Assembly (NCBI GenBank): GCA_945911015.1
Contig: CAMDZW010000010.1
Span: 24,741 to 88,740, forward strand
Length of the DNA stretch: 64,000 nucleotides
DNA from: an uncultured Propionibacteriaceae bacterium
GTDB lineage: Bacteria > Actinomycetota > Actinomycetes > Propionibacteriales > Propionibacteriaceae
Reading direction: 5' to 3'
The notes under the pieces are model-generated. The model was not told where the DNA came from. It did no database searches and saw only the letters and a program-made list of their open reading frames with translations. The position numbers and the translations under genes were made by a program. Shown here one piece after another: positions 63,953-64,000 of this stretch; position 1 is the first letter of the stretch; each line of letters begins with the position of its first letter.

Positions 63953-63988
63953 GTTGAGGGTGACCACCTGGTGGTGGTCACCCTCAAC
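63953..63988. terminator. Strong hairpin at the right edge
   Basis: GTTGAGGGTGACCACC, loop TGGT, and the exact complement: a perfect 16-bp stem, the longest in the window. On the plus strand it is followed by ACTGTGTGTTTG. The 90 bases between it and the start of the large unknown gene hold no ORF. It probably terminates a gene entering from the right on the minus strand, or separates the two units. Confidence 0.7.
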
Positions 63989-64000
63989 ACTGTGTGTTTG

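Overview
This window is a GC-rich actinobacterial chromosome segment. The evidence is near-exclusive G/C third codon positions, many GTG starts, several genes whose -10 hexamer lies 6-8 bases before the start codon (leaderless transcription), hrcA-dnaJ under a CIRCE element, DUF3097 next to hemW, DUF4192, and the block era / CBS transporter / ybeY / phoH / rsmE / dnaJ / hrcA / hemW / lepA / rpsT / holA / comEC / leuS. A member of the Propionibacteriales is plausible, but no rRNA is present and the genus cannot be named.

Layout. 0-1 kb: end of a sugar-binding lipoprotein gene. 1-4 kb: argG (with two ARG boxes) and zwf. 4-13.4 kb: minus-strand housekeeping genes (era, CorC-like, ybeY, phoH; tgt, rsmE, dnaJ, hrcA), interrupted by a small unknown gene and a queuosine-precursor transporter that converges on tgt. 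13.5-16.7 kb: a carbohydrate insert (binding protein, degenerate metallo-beta-lactamase fold, DeoR/LacI hybrid regulator). 16.7-19 kb: DUF3097 and hemW. 19-24.8 kb: a second carbohydrate insert (two permeases, binding protein, Gfo/Idh/MocA oxidoreductase, aldehyde dehydrogenase) with no ATPase gene, so a shared ATPase elsewhere is implied. 24.9-37 kb: lepA, a PQQ-propeller/membrane protein pair, rpsT, holA, a PH-domain protein, comEA-comEC. 37-39.3 kb: a decayed patch with at least two frameshifted genes and an inverted repeat. 39.3-43.7 kb: leuS behind a candidate leader-peptide attenuator, then amt-glnK. 43.8-51 kb: sugar kinase, DUF4192, a proline-rich membrane protein, a DUF4432-like protein, glycosyltransferase, DMT transporter and L,D-transpeptidase. 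51-53 kb: an XRE-TPR regulator divergent from a 52-residue secreted peptide. 53-58.5 kb: MarR regulator, sulfatase, MFS transporter, and a TetR/DHA2 efflux pair with two operators. 58.5-64 kb: a TPP-riboswitch-controlled ECF transporter (YkoE-D-C type) and a large unknown protein.

The two observations I rate highest are (1) the XRE-TPR regulator facing a short secreted peptide, with two TGACA-N4-TGTCA palindromes each overlapping the -35 of one of the two divergent promoters, which has the architecture of a peptide-sensing system; and (2) a leaderless 20-codon ORF with three consecutive leucine codons followed by an intrinsic terminator directly before leuS, which has the architecture of ribosome-mediated attenuation. 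Both rest on reading the sequence only; no searches were run.
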